In this document: in pieces, positions 35,379 to 46,676 of the stretch
Layout: each line of letters opens with the position of its first letter
How positions within the stretch are numbered: the stretch's first letter is position 1
NCBI GenBank assembly: GCA_030062745.1
Contig: CP099849.1
Span: 23,858,144-23,922,143, forward strand
Origin: Capitulum mitella
Taxonomy: Eukaryota > Arthropoda > Thecostraca > Pollicipedomorpha > Pollicipedidae
Length of the DNA stretch: 64,000 nucleotides
Reading direction: 5' to 3'
Notes under the pieces: generated by a model
Database searches by the model: none
Told to the model about the DNA's origin: nothing
The model's input: the letters and a program-made list of their open reading frames with translations, nothing else
Translations under genes and position numbers: made by a program

Positions 35379-38351
35379 GCCGCTCACGGATGATGGGACG
35401 GCCGGTGACGGGACACTTGCTGGCTGCACTGCGGCCCACCGCTGCGGGGCCATCCGACGGGCTCGCGAACCCCGCGAGGGCTGCGTAGCCTTCGAGCAGT
35501 GGCTGGGCTGCCGAGACGCGACTCGGCCCGCGCCGTACATCCCGTCGGCTTCGAACGCCGCCCGGCCGCAGCCGCCTCCATGCCCGAAGAACTTGGTAAA
35601 CACGCCGGTCCGCTGCCGCGGCCCTAAATCCGGCCGCCAGCGGCCACAGCGGCAGAATAGAGCCAATTACGGACCGCGTCACGGATCGCCAACACTTCAG
35701 CGACCGCCGCCGGGGGGGGGGAGGGGGGTCGAGTAGCATCGCGCTGCAGAAAGGCAGCCGAGGCCAACCTTCCGTGAGAGGTATCTGTTGGACACGCTCA
35801 ACAGGAGGCCACATCACGGACGTCAGCAAGTCCCAGCGACGCAAAGGGCTTCAAGTGCAGTGACCTCACCCATCGTCAAACGCCGAAATGGACGCAATAC
35901 GCGACGCGTGATGTCATCATCAAGAATACCGCTTCACGAGCAGGGCCTGGCGCCAGCCTCCGGCCGGCCGGCCGGTGGGGCTGCGCTGAACCCCGTTCGA
36001 CACACTCACACGGCGATCGCCGCGTTCGTCTGGCAGGTATTCGCAGGCCGCGCGCCCGCAACGCGATGTGCCGGCACCACCAGGCCGGCCCGGCCGCGCC
36101 GCCGCCGAGCCCGCACCCAGTCCCCAGTCCGCCGGCACGGGTCGAGCGGCGCGGCGGTATCGGCACAGTGCGGGCGGCCGCGCCGCGACAGGCTGCGGCC
36201 CTGGCCGTCCACGCCGCGGCCGCCGCAGCGCCCTCCAGAACCAATGCGCCGTCCTCTCGCCGCCGCCGAGGCGCCCGCCCGGCTCGGCCATAAAGCCCGA
36301 GTAACGTCCGTCCTTGGCCGGCCGTAACTTTTCATGGTGCGTTTTTAGTGCGCGGCCCGGTGTGGAGCTCAGCGTCCGCGCTGCGCAGCACGGGGCGCTC
36401 CGTCCCGTCGACAGCCATCTCCGCTCCGGCCGCGCGCGCCCCGGCGCCGCACATCAAACAGTGCCTCCGAGAGAAAACGCCGCGGGGCTGACTGCCACTC
36501 CCGGTCCTATCTAACGCCGATCGCTTCATTTCGTCCTTCTGTTACACCGAACCGCGCCTCAGCTCCGTCAGCGCCAGGAGGGTGAAATCGTCCCACAGCC
36601 ACAGGAGGGATCTCGTGCCTGTCTAGCTCTTCGGCGAGCAACGCCCTGGTTGAACTGAGTTCATTCGGATAAAGTTCAGAGGTACCCACCACCTATTTCG
36701 ACGCTGCCTAACGACATCGCAAAGCACGAATGCATTTGCTGCGTTTCAGGTGGTTTCGTTCGGCACTATTTCGCAAGGTCACAATGACTTCCCTGAAGCG
36801 CGGACCACAAGTCCAGGGTAGTTTGCCGCCCACATTGCAGGACTACGTTTGCACAAGCCATCTATCGCCAGGGTCCGCGGCATCCAAGGTTGCGGTTCCG
36901 CCAAATAATTACGCTTCACAAAACTGGTGGTCACAGCATGGCTTAGCAGCCTGGGAACAGCATTTCATTAGCAAAATCCGGTCCGCCGGCTTATAAAAAT
37001 ACCCGAAAATATTTCGGATCATGCAAATACCAGTGAAAGTAACTACTTTTCTGGACGTGGTTTCAGATCTGAGCTGGGACGTCGTGCAACCATAACGGAT
37101 ATCGAGGCTAATTCCCGCTACTTCCTGGGCAGGGGATCCCTGCTAGTGGTTCAGTGGAAAAAAAAAACACTGCGAAAAATGCCTGCAAGCTTACATGCCT
37201 ACAAAGCCAAAAAGGTATTTCAAACTGAAGCGGTATTTCCCTATTACGTAGTATCTTTGCGACAGAGCATGGACACGCAATAGCACGAAGCATATTCGCT
37301 CAGACTTCCGTAAAGGTACGCTCCGATACACACAGCTGATCGGACTGAACTTTTCATGTGGTACCTATGACCGCACCTCCGCCCACATCTGTCCATTTTC
37401 CGGCAAGTTCAAATGCCTTATGAGGACTGTATGCATACCGCGAAGGATTTCACTACGTTTTTAAACAGAGGAATACCACCCTTTGTTCCTGGTTCCCGTT
37501 GAAATAAAAATTCATTCAATATTACAAGTCAACGGCGTTTCACACAGTAGAAATACACCACTGTACTGCCAGCTCGCCAAAAAGGAAAAAGATGGAATGC
37601 GCTGAACAGTAAGCATGACGACTCTAGTCTGTATGTCTTGGGAAAACATTTTAAGGTTTCATGGAAACCTGTCATCTGGTGCAGAATGCAGAGGGTGGCT
37701 GAAGTCAAATAGGTCTATAGCACGAAATTCTCATGGGAAATATCTTACGTTCAAATCAAATCGGCAGAGATCACAAGTTTCATAATTATGGTTTACATAC
37801 AAGTAAATTTCATGTTCCATCCAACTGAATCAGAGGGCAAACCAATGACTTACCAATGTATGAAACATGACAAGCATGGGCAGGTTAAGAACTGGATGAG
37901 CAAATGTTACGCGGAAAGAAGCGAAAATCAAGTGACGTGAGGCCTTCCGGAATACGGCATACAACGCAATTACCCGAGCCCGATTCCATGATCATTACTG
38001 ATACTGATCTAAACAAAAGCAGTCATCTGACATTAAAAACCGTTCACGTGGCGTTTCTTGAACTGGCGAGTAGTGGAGGTACAAACGAACCTGGACAAAC
38101 GTATGAAACGAACGGACAAACGCATGAGAGTTGCATGACCATCTGAGTAATTAAGGCAGTCGACCGATACTCGGCAGCTACCATTAAAACTGCACGCCAA
38201 TGACGGTTGGTGGATGAAATGTGGGCTTCGCCTGAAATAAAAATGAAAACATTTGAAACATATCACAGAAATGCTCCAAATCTCAGCAGAAGTATTCTTC
38301 GCGGGAGGAGACAGTCATGGTGCACACGGCACGTCAAACACGCTAAACCAC

Positions 38352-38578
38352 CTGTCACTCCAACACAATACACCGGACACTGACTGACCTGCAGTTCATT
38401 ATCATGTGCCGGGACAATGACTTGTAATTCCAACACAACACACCGGACACTGACTGATTTGCGACTCCTGGGCCATTTAACGAACGCTGACTGACCGGTA
38501 ACTCCTACACAATATGCCGGATGCTGAATGGTCTGTAACCCCTCTACAATTCAACGCGTCCTGACCTATTTCTAACTC
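38352..38578 (+). repeat. Diverged minisatellite of about 55 bp
   Basis: Four to five units built on AACTCC(A/T)ACACAATA and CCGGACACTGACTGA, increasingly diverged toward the right. Confidence 0.65.
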
Positions 38579-39014
38579 CCACGCTCAACACTTGGGGGTC
38601 ACGGATCCGTCACATCCCGGCAGCCGGGCTGGGAGCCCACCAGCTCCTTCAGCGAACCAGAGCGATCCCTCAGCGGTGGCGACCAGAGGGCTCGCGGCCC
38701 TCAGAAACACTCCGGGGACTGCGTTGAACGTCCGTCCGCTACGACGACACCACCCCCGCCGCCTGTCAGGATCGTCGCCGGACGACGCACCGAACGGTGA
38801 ACCGTGGGCAGGCAGGCGGCCGCAGGTACAGCGGGAACGAATCGCTGGGAGAACGGCCCGGCCGAGGCTCAGCCGACACCAGAAGCGCCAGCGCAACGGC
38901 CGGCCGTCCGCGGCGCGCAGTCACGTGACACGCGACGCCCACTTGCCGGCGGCGGCCGTTCGCGCGGCACGTGACGCCGCTCCCGGCTGCAGTCACGTGC
39001 CCGCGGCCGCGGCG

Positions 39015-39033
39015 CCCATGCATTATGCATGGG
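39015..39033. promoter_or_regulatory. Palindrome CCCATGCAT-T-ATGCATGGG
   Basis: A 9-bp perfect inverted repeat around one central base, in a CpG-rich block with CACGTG and CCGCGGCCGCGG next to it. It could be a dimeric homeodomain or POU-type site; this is inference only. Confidence 0.35.
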
Positions 39034-39179
39034 CCGGTGCGGCGCGCGGCCCGGCACCGTGGCCCGGCTAATGTATGCAAGGGCGCCGTTTACCCGGATC
39101 CGCCGCGCACTGCGCGCGCATGCCAATGTCCGGCGCAGGGTGCCGTCCGCAGTCCGGTGACAATAGCCCGCGCGCGGCT

Positions 39180-39181
<2 letters not shown>

Positions 39182-39224
<43 letters not shown>
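39182..39224 (+). repeat. (GA)n microsatellite
   Basis: GA run of about 43 bp with one GG interruption. Confidence 0.9.
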
Positions 39225-39794
39225 AGCGTTCGTGTGCAACATGGACATGAAGAATGAAGGACAGGGACAAGAGGGGCATTGAGGGGGCAGCCAGGAAGGG
39301 AAGGTAAGCGGGTGGCGGGGAAGGCGGGGCGGCCGTGCTAAGTCCCACCCCAACGGCCTTGCCAGCCCAACTCAAGGCCGTTTGGAAGCCGTTGGGCCTA
39401 ATCCCACCCCCTGGTTGATCGCAGACGGCCTAATTGAAGTGGTAACGTTTGGTGCTAGCCTTAATTGCCGGGTTAAAGGTTGGTTGCATTCCCGCGGCCT
39501 GGCCTCCCCCGAGTGCGACGTTGTCAAAGAGCGACCGGCATCTTCCAAAAACGTCCATCCACTTTCCGGGAAGATCAATCGACGATGACACCGGCACCAC
39601 GCTCGACCAGAATACATGTTTGCGCGATACACGTGTTTTTGCCCGAGTTCCGCCCTATCTGACCGTTGCCATGGCGACCGACTGCAGAGCGCTGCAGGTC
39701 TCGCATGACTGCCGTCAGCTGGCGAAGAGTCCGGGCGACGAGGACATGGTCGTCGGGCACGCAAACAAAGAGGCGGGCGCATTCGGGCTATTTG

Positions 39795-40294
39795 NNNNNN
39801 NNNNNNNNNNNNNNNNNNNNNNNNNNNNNNNNNNNNNNNNNNNNNNNNNNNNNNNNNNNNNNNNNNNNNNNNNNNNNNNNNNNNNNNNNNNNNNNNNNNN
39901 NNNNNNNNNNNNNNNNNNNNNNNNNNNNNNNNNNNNNNNNNNNNNNNNNNNNNNNNNNNNNNNNNNNNNNNNNNNNNNNNNNNNNNNNNNNNNNNNNNNN
40001 NNNNNNNNNNNNNNNNNNNNNNNNNNNNNNNNNNNNNNNNNNNNNNNNNNNNNNNNNNNNNNNNNNNNNNNNNNNNNNNNNNNNNNNNNNNNNNNNNNNN
40101 NNNNNNNNNNNNNNNNNNNNNNNNNNNNNNNNNNNNNNNNNNNNNNNNNNNNNNNNNNNNNNNNNNNNNNNNNNNNNNNNNNNNNNNNNNNNNNNNNNNN
40201 NNNNNNNNNNNNNNNNNNNNNNNNNNNNNNNNNNNNNNNNNNNNNNNNNNNNNNNNNNNNNNNNNNNNNNNNNNNNNNNNNNNNNNNNNNNNNN
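39795..40294. other. Assembly gap of exactly 500 N
   Basis: A run of 500 N, a typical fixed-size scaffold join of unknown true length. Copy A lies left of it and copy B right of it. Apparent frames that cross it are meaningless. Confidence 0.99.
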
Positions 40295-40427
40295 TTGTTG
40301 GCACAAACTGAACTTGGAGGAACTGCTGAATCATTAAGCCGTTATATTATTGTATTAGATAATTGTTGGGATATCTGATATCAATATTATTACATTGACA
40401 TTTAATACTCGTTAGATTACATTAGGT

Positions 40428-40563
40428 TCCTAGGTTGGGTTGTGCTGGGCTAGGTTAGATACGGTTAGGTTAGGTTAGGTTAGGTTAGGTTAGGTTAGGT
40501 TAAGTTAGATTAGGCTAGGTTAGGTTAGGTTCGGTTAGGTTAGGTTACTATGTTAGGTTAGGG
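40428..40563 (+). repeat. Interstitial TTAGG (arthropod telomere-type) repeat
   Basis: About eight perfect TTAGG units at 40,463-40,503, with degenerate units on both sides (TTAGAT, CTAGG, TCGG). TTAGG is the telomere repeat of most arthropods. The tract lies 135 bp from the gap and is bounded by unique AT-rich sequence, so it is interstitial as assembled. Confidence 0.8.
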
Positions 40564-40566
40564 TAA

Positions 40567-40734
40567 ATTTTCATTGATTGTTTTGTTTCACTACCTAATA
40601 TTTTTGAGTTTTGTTCCGTGATTCCCTTTCAGATATTTTAATTCACTGCTTTTTATTTTTATTTTGTGTTTTCTAAATTGCAACTTCACTTTTCCATCCT
40701 TGTAATATTTTTACTTTTTTATTATTATTGTTGC

Positions 40735-40765
<31 letters not shown>

Positions 40766-41255
40766 ACAACGACTAACGTTTTGATTTTGAAGATAATTTA
40801 TATCGCATAAGTTATTTCTCCAACCTTTTTTAATCCTCTTGATTGGACCTTGAGTCCGACCGACGACCAATCAGCGTCGAGATCTCACGTAAATGAACTA
40901 TTTAACGCAGAAACGTCAAAAATCCCTACGCGAGCGTCTGCCGCTTAGCATACCAGTGCCGACGCAATCTGTTTACGGGGAAATAATGTGTTTCAGGTTT
41001 TTCCGGCTGAAATCGTAAGTAGTACTTATCAGTATTGCATTTGAAGTGCCATGCAACCACTACTACGATTGTTTTCCCTCGAAGTAAGCGCTCGGTCAAA
41101 ATCTTACTGTTGACCAATATATGCCATATTGCCCGCAATGTCTACAAAGACATACTGCACATATAAAACAACTGTAGGTCTGATTTCTTTTACATCATTG
41201 ATTCTTTTTTCAGTAGATACTAAGCAACTAGTGAAACATTCCTAAGCAGCCTAAG
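40567..41255. other. Unique flank between gap and copy B
   Basis: AT-rich, with no gene recognised; it includes an (ATT)n run at 40,720-40,766. It shows no similarity to 19.4-20.1 kb, the flank of copy A. Confidence 0.5.
40720..40766 (+). repeat. (ATT)n microsatellite
   Basis: ATT run interrupted once by GTTGCTTG. Confidence 0.85.
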
Positions 41256-41393
41256 AAGAGACATTCCCCACAGGAATCCCACAATGCCAAAAAAGGCACC
41301 AGCATTAGAAGATCCAGGGGGAGGAGGCCATCGGTGCCAGTTTACCGACACAATGCCTTTCCTGTTCTAAGAGATGTAAAAATACATCTTACT

Positions 41394-41810
41394 GGTATTC
41401 TAGGCGCAGGCTTCTCACTTCTCATAACTCCAGAAATCCGCGTAGTTCGCAAGCCATATTGGCGCCAAAAGATGCGCAATGAAAAAAGTAGTCCGATCCA
41501 AGGCGTTTTGTGCCTTGTAAACTTAATAACTTCGCCAAAGTAATCGCCTGAAGCGATCGAGATACGTAGCACTTGCACAACTACCGCGATCTCAAACTAC
41601 GGAGTTTCTTTACGAGACAGATCAACGTCAGGCCCCAAGGATCGACGGTACAGAAAGTCTCGTGAAATATGACGTCACCGAAAGATTAACTAAACGCAGC
41701 AGTCTCGAAACTCAAAATAGGTTAACACTGGCAATGAAATGGAACAGGGAGGTGGACTGGGACCGAACAAGGACAGGCATGAATACCTGGAAGGGGCAAG
41801 GGCGCACCCG
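41394..41810 (+). repeat. Left terminal inverted repeat
   Basis: Reads GGTATTCTAGGCGCAGGCTT and on through CGCCTGAAGCGATCGAGATA and GACGTCACCGAAAGATTAAC to GGAAGGGGCAAGGGCG. It pairs with 48,493-48,904 in inverse orientation. Confidence 0.85.
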
Positions 41811-43113
41811 GGGGGGGGGGCTCCTCTACACGCCAGGAGCCTCTCCACAGACCGTGAACGAATCCCTCTACAGGCTGGCAGGAGCCTACAGACGGCGGCA
41901 AGGGCCCATGCGTGTCAGAAAGGGTCTCTCCATGCCGACAGGGAACCAGCTACAGGCAACCAGGAGGCCCTTTCCGACTGGCAGGGGGCCCTTGCAGGCT
42001 GGCAGGGCCCCGTAGCACTACAGAGGGTCCCTCCACAGACTAGCAGGGACCCGAAGGCTGGCAGGTGCTCACAGGCCACTAGGGAGTCTTACAGACTGGT
42101 AGGCGGTCCCTGCAGGCCGGTAGGGGCCCAAAACGCCGGCAGAAGACCCCCTACAGGCCGGCAGGTGACCCGTGCAGGCGGGTAGGGCCCCCTGTAGGTC
42201 AGCAGGGAGCCACTGCAGCCAGCAGAAGCCCTACAGACTGGCTGGGGGCCCCATAGGCCGGCAGAGGGACCCTGCAGGCCGGCAGGGCGCCCCTACAGGC
42301 TGGCAGGGGGCCTGCACAGTCTGGCAGGGATACTACAGACCGACAGGGGGTCCCCTACAGGTCAGTAGGGGTCCTTCTATGGGCTTGGACCTCTTTAAAC
42401 GGCCTCAGGAACCCTTTGTCGTATTGAGATCCCTCTTGCTTTCCCAGGGACTCGGGGCTCGTATGTCATTCAAGGGGCCCCTCTGCCGTCTTACAGACTC
42501 AGCCCTCACCTTGGCTGTCTCAGGAGCCTTGGAATCTGTAAGGGCCTTGTAAGCCCCTTGTAAGGGCCCCTTCTGGCGGTCGCAGGGGAAATCTGCCGTG
42601 TTGGGGCTCTGTTATGATCTCAAGGACCCTTTGGGAGTTTCAGGGGCCCTTCCACGCATCTCAGAGGTCGTGTAACCCTTTCAGAGGCCCCCTGACTGCA
42701 TCAAAACTTTTTTTTTACCTTTTTATCAAGAACGTTTTCAGACCCCGTAAAACTTAAACTGGGCCCCTTCGGGACCCATTTGAGCCTGAGATGGACCCGT
42801 CCGGGGCCAGCCCGAGAGGCGCCCCTTCTCGGTTGGTTATTGGGGCTTAGGGGCGCACCGACTTCAAGGTCTTTTCTGGATGTTCTTTCGCTCTTGAGTT
42901 TTATGAGCATAAAAATGACAAATGCGAGTAATTAGAGCTATTGGGTGCATGGAGTTGGCCGAAAGGCAAACTAAAAAGCAGTAGTGTTTATTATTCGATG
43001 CGAGCTGTTATCCTTCAGTGCTAGATCAACAACGCACGACTGGCCCCTAAACCCAGGAAGCTGCGGCTGCGCGTGTAGGGCGTGCAAGTCTAGAATGCCA
43101 GCCGGGGGCTTCC

Positions 43114-46100
43114 CGTCACACGAGCAGTCCGTAGCAGACAAACGGCAGACTCAGAGTCATAGGAGTCATGTGCTGTCGAGATTGGTCTCATGGTTACTTC
43201 CGCTTGAAGTCGGAGTTGACTCCGGAATGAATCGACCTCCGGCTTGTGAAAGTGAAATAGGCTCCTTCGAAAATTTGCGTGGGTTGGAGTCGGAGTTGGG
43301 TCAACGGTATTGGTTATAAACATGGGGGAGTCAAATGAAAGAAAAATGCGAGTAACAAAACATATCCCCTATTCTGATGTCTCCTTTGGGTACGTTCAGC
43401 ATATGGAACGCATAAGGAGCACAGGACTTCACGTTTGCCTTCTCGTTATCCAAATGCATGTTCAATGAAGGTTGTTGTAGATCACAGAGTGGTTCCTATA
43501 CCTACCCGTTGCCAATGGAATCGACTCCATTTGAATCGTTTCGGAAACCAGGCGACATCGCCTTGAGTCGGAGCCGGGATCGAGTGAAAATTGGGTTAAG
43601 CTGCTCAGAGTCAGAGCAGGAATCAAACCAATGCGTTGTGAATCCGGAACGGCCTGGCCCAAGCAAAGGACCCGACCGCACACCCTGACTTGGGCTCCAG
43701 GACTGGGGTCTCGGACTCCTGCAATGCAAAGGTGGACTAGTGTCTCGAACTTGGACTCAGGCGATGGATCTTGGACTCCGATCTCGGTCTCGGACTTGAC
43801 CTTGATCTCGGACCTCTGTTTTGATCCTGAACTCAGATCTCAGACTGGCATTTATTTATATTGTGACCTATACCTACGTTAAATTACTGACGTTAAGGAG
43901 GACCAAAAAGTGCCCATGAGCAATAACGTGTCTCCTGTGAGGAAGACGACTAAGTATGTACTTTGCATTTTAAGGAAAGGCGGGGGACCCGATGCTTTTT
44001 CCATCATCACTGCAGTGCTTTTATGATTTTAGTGCCATTTATCATGGATTGTACATTTGTGTACATACAATGTATTGTTATTGTCTGGTTCGAAATGATG
44101 CCTTTTTGTCAGAATCATCCGATAAACAGTATTTTGCAACGAGCGAGGTCACAGGCCAATTGAGTCGAGCGAGCGGAGCCGCAGGTCACAAGCCACAAGC
44201 CAGCAATCGCTCGGAATTTTCAACTCGGACGCGCTCGTGCTATAGCCTGCCGGCCGGCTGCCATCGGGACCTGAAGGGAATTTCGAACGTGAAGTTCGTG
44301 ATCCACGTGAAGTTCGTGATCAGAGTTCACGATCAAATTCTAGCCACCGCCGAGGATAATGCAGACCTCAGCTTCGTGGAGTCCTTTTGCAATCGTAAAC
44401 CTCGTTCACCTCTTAATACACAGACTACGTTTTGGTTTATCATTCAGGTTTACGGGAGAGGGACTGATGATACAGGGATTTTGTTCTCTTCCTTTCCACC
44501 TATGTGCAATGGCTGAACTTGCTTGTGAAGGGTCAGATATACTTAACAGACCCTAGATTGCGTATAATGGCACTGTTATAAACCTTTGCGTCTTTCTTCG
44601 TATGTGTTCGTTGACAGCTGACCCACCTAATCATGGAGGGTCGACATAAATAAAGGACCCTATGTCGCGTCCATTTACTTTGGCGTAACTGATGCATTTT
44701 TGTATTTTCTTGGTTCATATCGGTGCGTGGAGTTCGGAGGATTATTTCTGACTGGCGCGTGCTTTAGTGCTTTAGCAGCTTCAGTTTCGTTGTTTGATTC
44801 CTACCATTCCTGAGGATGCCTTGGTGCTGAAATGTCGAGTCCATGCTAATATGGATATCTTTTAAACCCAAGTTTCTTCCGTCATAAAGAAGGCTGTTCC
44901 GGGCGGATCCAGCGGCGCGGTCTGAGGGGGAGGGGCGAACCAGAATTTCCTAGGTGTGGAAGGTAGGTCAATGAGCGGGAAGGGGAAAGACTCCAACCGT
45001 GGGTTTTCGGAGTTTCCAGCGACTGCAAACTCTGGTTGCACAGTAAAAGTTTTTTTTTGGGGGGGAGGGGCAAATGCCAATTTGTCCCCTCCCCTATTCG
45101 CAGTTTGGGGGCATGGCTGAGATTCCCCACTGGATCCGCCACTGGCCTATTATGGCGCTTCTCCATCACGTCTGATTTGGTGTAATCACATCAGCAGCTC
45201 ACATCCTTAACGCACTGGCAAACGTCGAAGTGCGACGGAGAACAAACATGCATACATACGTAGTCACCACCTGGTCATGACTAGACCTCCCGTCATACCA
45301 CGACTCTTAGCCATTCAACATGTCCAGGTTGACAGACCTTCACTCAGTCATGACAGGAGTCTTGCGTCTTACCTGGGCTCTCCTTTACTTTATATCCTGA
45401 ACTTTTTGGGTCTCCTCTCGGCCATAACAAAGGCCTTCCTTTAGTCGTGACAAGGACATTCATTGGTCAGCATAGGGGCCGCACGGCTTACCACAGTTCC
45501 CAGTTATGTACGATACACATTGCCCATGGTACTGGGGTCTCTTCTCGATCATGATGGGCTTCTCCTGTTGTACCGTGGCTTGCAACCATCGCAGTTTGCT
45601 AAATGACTGAGCCTTTCTCTTGATCGCGACAGGGACCGCCTCTTATTATTGAACGGGGCAGGGGTGTAACCACCGTGGGGTGAGCTGGGGACATGCCCAC
45701 TCCAAAACGGCAAAATGGTTTTTGGCCCCCTTCCAAATTTTGATCCGAAAGCGAGCACTTTTTGCACTTTCCCATTGAAAAATAAGATTTTGGGTCAGTG
45801 TTCCGCAGATATTGATTTCCCCTCCCCAATATCCTGGACAGGGCTGCACCCATGGAAAGGGCCTCTTGTCGTAACACTGCTCGCCGCCATCCATTACTTA
45901 TGAAATGCTGGAACTCCCTCTCATTCATAACAGACAATTCTTGCCGTCAGCGACAGTTAACGACAATTAACGATTCAGTCTGGATGACTCAAGCGCGGAT
46001 GCAGGGGGGACCATGGGGGCGATGGCCACCCTCCTGAGGCCTAAGAAGAGGCCCCATGAGAGGCCCCGAAGGGGCCCTCGTGCCGGCCCGAAGGGGCTCC

Positions 46101-46676
46101 TTTCAAAATCAAACGAGGCCCCGAAGAAGCCCATATGAGCTTTGCGGGGTTTGTAAAAACGTGACGGGTTCTTGATGCAATCCGGGCGCCTCTGGGAGAG
46201 CTAGATGACCCCTGAGACGCGTAGAAGGGGCCAGGAAAACAATCAGGGGGCTCTACGGATCACAGGAGACAAAGCGGGACCTCGGAAATGTCTGAAGGGG
46301 GCCCACCGCCACCAAGGTCATAGAAAATTACTCGTATAAGAACCGAAGCTATCGCTACAATGTTTTAAGAACGGCAGACAAGAAAAGACAGAAGATGGAA
46401 TATATAGATCCAAGCATACAGAGGGGCCCCTATAGGCCTGAAGGGGCCCCTGTCGGCCTGTAGGGGGCCCCTGCCTGCCCATGGAGGCACCCTGCCGGCT
46501 CGTAGGGGTCCCCTGCCGGTCTGTAGGGGGTCCCTTGCTGGCCTGTAGGGCTCCTGCCAGCCTATGGAGGCCCCCTGCCAGCTTCTAGGGGTCCGGCCGG
46601 CCTGTAGGGAGATCCTGGCGGCCTGTAGGGTCCCCTGCCAGCTTGTAGGGCCTCCTGCTAACCTGAAAGGACCCAC
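43114..46676. other. Block present in copy B only, inside the foldback-like element
   Basis: Absent from copy A, where GGGGGCTTCC joins directly to TGCTGGTTAAC. The right part (46.0-46.68 kb) carries the same kind of GC-rich repeats as the rest of the element, so A most likely lost the block. The left part (43.1-45.9 kb) is different: it has GAGTCGGAGTTG-type motifs (43.2-43.6 kb), a CTCGGACTTGGACTC-type tract (43.69-43.86 kb) and no recognised gene. It may itself be an insertion into the element. Confidence 0.6.
44900..45146. mobile_element. Short MITE with GGCGGATCCAG ends
   Basis: Left end GGGCGGATCCAGCGGCG (about 44,901-44,917) and right end CCACTGGATCCGCCACTGG (about 45,127-45,145) are inverted, with G-rich and C-rich inner flanks. 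At about 250 bp with no coding capacity it resembles common hAT-type MITEs. No clear target duplication was found. Confidence 0.4.

Larger units (their letters stand above)
34441..39794. other. No gene recognised between ataxin-1 upstream region and the gap
   Basis: Alternates GC-rich blocks (35.3-36.6 and 38.6-39.4 kb) with AT-rich ones. Long frames in the GC-rich blocks occur on both strands at once and resemble nothing known. The minisatellites and the palindrome in this stretch are listed separately. An untranslated first exon of ataxin-1 could lie here. Confidence 0.4.

Noticed and set aside
35224-35844. 206-residue minus-strand frame
   Set aside because: Covers two minisatellites and a GC-rich block; no recognisable domain.
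39372-40378. Frames of 172-320 residues across the gap
   Set aside because: They consist mostly of N and have no coding meaning.
43992-44516. 174-residue plus-strand frame
   Set aside because: No recognised domain, and it lies in the B-only block next to repeats; likely chance.
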